A DNA stretch of 5,803 nucleotides from Thermaceae bacterium (GTDB lineage: Bacteria > Deinococcota > Deinococci > Deinococcales > Marinithermaceae), in the NCBI GenBank assembly GCA_026989475.1, contig JALSJG010000026.1:1-5803 (forward strand). Reading direction: 5' to 3'. Each line of letters begins with the position of its first letter. The stretch's first letter is position 1. Both the position numbers and the translations under genes were made by a program. Of the stretch, positions 5,470 through 5,803 are shown in pieces. A model generated the notes under the pieces. It was not told where the DNA came from. It did no database searches and worked only from the letters and a program-made list of their open reading frames with translations.

Positions 5470-5648
5470 TCCTTCACCTCCTCGACCTTGACCAGGTGAA
5501 TCACCTTTCGAATCATTCCCCGGATCGCCGGGTGATCGGGGAGCACCCGCTCGCGCTGAAGTCGGGTGAGCTTCAGCGCCCGAAGGGTCGCCTTTTGGTC
5601 CTTCGGGTAGCCGATCGGGCTTTTGACGAGCTTAACCCGAAGCTTCAT
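5466..5648 (-). CDS. rpmD: 50S ribosomal protein L30
   Basis: Small 50S protein of 60 aa, the usual bacterial length. The sequence opens MKLRVKLVKSPIGYPKDQKA and continues LRALKLTRLQRERVLPDHPA, IRGMIRKVIHLVKVEEVKE. It shows the family motifs KSPIG, the basic LxRLxRER helix and the IRGMIxKVxHLVxVEE C-terminal strand. The ATG overlaps the rpsE TGA as ATGA, and its own TGA overlaps the rplO ATG in the same way, so it sits between two 4-base overlaps. A purine tract, AGGAAGGGGG, lies 7 bases before the ATG within rpsE. Confidence 0.98.
   Translation of the reverse strand: MKLRVKLVKSPIGYPKDQKATLRALKLTRLQRERVLPDHPAIRGMIRKVIHLVKVEEVKE
5474..5482 (-). promoter_or_regulatory. rplO ribosome binding site inside the 3' end of rpmD
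   Basis: AGGAGGTGA on the minus strand lies 4 bases before ATG 5469-5467. It is a nine-base complement of the conserved 16S 3' end and the longest such match in the window. It would let L15 initiate well despite the ATGA overlap with rpmD. Confidence 0.8.
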
Positions 5649-5803
5649 TCGCTTGCCCCCTTCCTGAGGCGGCGCACCTCGTCCCAGGTGCGGAGCTGCT
5701 TCAGGGCCTCGATGGTGGCGTAGGCGACGTTGATCGGGTTCCGGCTGCCGAGCTCCTTGGTGAGGATGTTGGTGTAGCCGGCGAGCTCGAGGATGGCGCG
5801 GGG
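5645..5803 (-). CDS. rpsE: 30S ribosomal protein S5, C-terminal end (truncated by window edge)
   Basis: S5 sits on the solvent side of the 30S at the mRNA entry region and takes part in decoding fidelity. Only the last 52 residues are inside: PRAILELAGYTNILTKELGS, then RNPINVAYATIEALKQLRTW, then DEVRRLRKGASE and TGA. RAILELAG, LTKxLGSxNPxNVxxAT and the EALKQLR helix are typical of the S5 C-terminal domain. The gene starts beyond 5803. Its TGA overlaps the rpmD ATG as ATGA. The upstream end is missing because of the window edge, not because the gene is broken. Confidence 0.97.
   Translation of the reverse strand, partial: PRAILELAGYTNILTKELGSRNPINVAYATIEALKQLRTWDEVRRLRKGASE

Overview
This window is a continuous, single-direction ribosomal-protein cluster read entirely from the minus strand. 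It holds the end of the spc operon and most of the alpha operon. In transcription order (high to low coordinate) the genes are rpsE (3' end only), rpmD, rplO, secY, adk, map, infA, rpmJ, rpsM, rpsK, rpsD and rpoA (5' part only). The DNA is GC-rich. From memory, the encoded proteins resemble those of Thermus thermophilus very closely: a 209-aa S4 with a four-cysteine zinc site, a 126-aa S13 with the same basic tail, a 37-aa zinc L36, a 72-aa IF1, a short zinc-less-LID adenylate kinase, and nearly identical SecY segments. The host is most likely a member of the Thermaceae (Thermus, Meiothermus, Oceanithermus, Marinithermus or a relative). The genus cannot be settled without a search.

Layout: 5645-5803 is the C-terminus of S5. 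4999-5648 holds L30 and L15. 3678-4997 is the SecY translocon subunit. 2337-3677 holds adenylate kinase and methionine aminopeptidase. 2119-2337 is IF1. 548-2109 holds L36, S13, S11 and S4. 1-545 is the N-terminal part of the RNA polymerase alpha subunit. Coding is extremely tight: only about 56 bases are intergenic. Two junctions are 4-base ATGA overlaps (rpsE/rpmD, rpmD/rplO), one is a 1-base TAGTG overlap (map/infA), and two abut with no gap (secY/adk, adk/map). The largest gap is 33 bases (rpsM-rpsK). No stretch over 300 bases lacks a gene. I saw no tRNA, rRNA, mobile element, CRISPR array or rho-independent terminator.

The genes serve one growth-linked programme: ribosome assembly (S5, L30, L15, L36, S13, S11, S4), translation initiation (IF1), nascent-chain processing and export (Map, SecY), adenylate balance (Adk) and transcription (RpoA). 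The lack of space between genes and the Shine-Dalgarno sites inside the preceding genes imply a polycistronic message with strong translational coupling.

I found no new biological system. The observations most worth a second look are subtle: a run of unpreferred, AT-rich codons inside map upstream of infA that could hide an internal promoter, an inverted repeat around the rpsK ribosome binding site in the only sizeable gap, and a block of three successive GTG-start genes joined to TAG stops.
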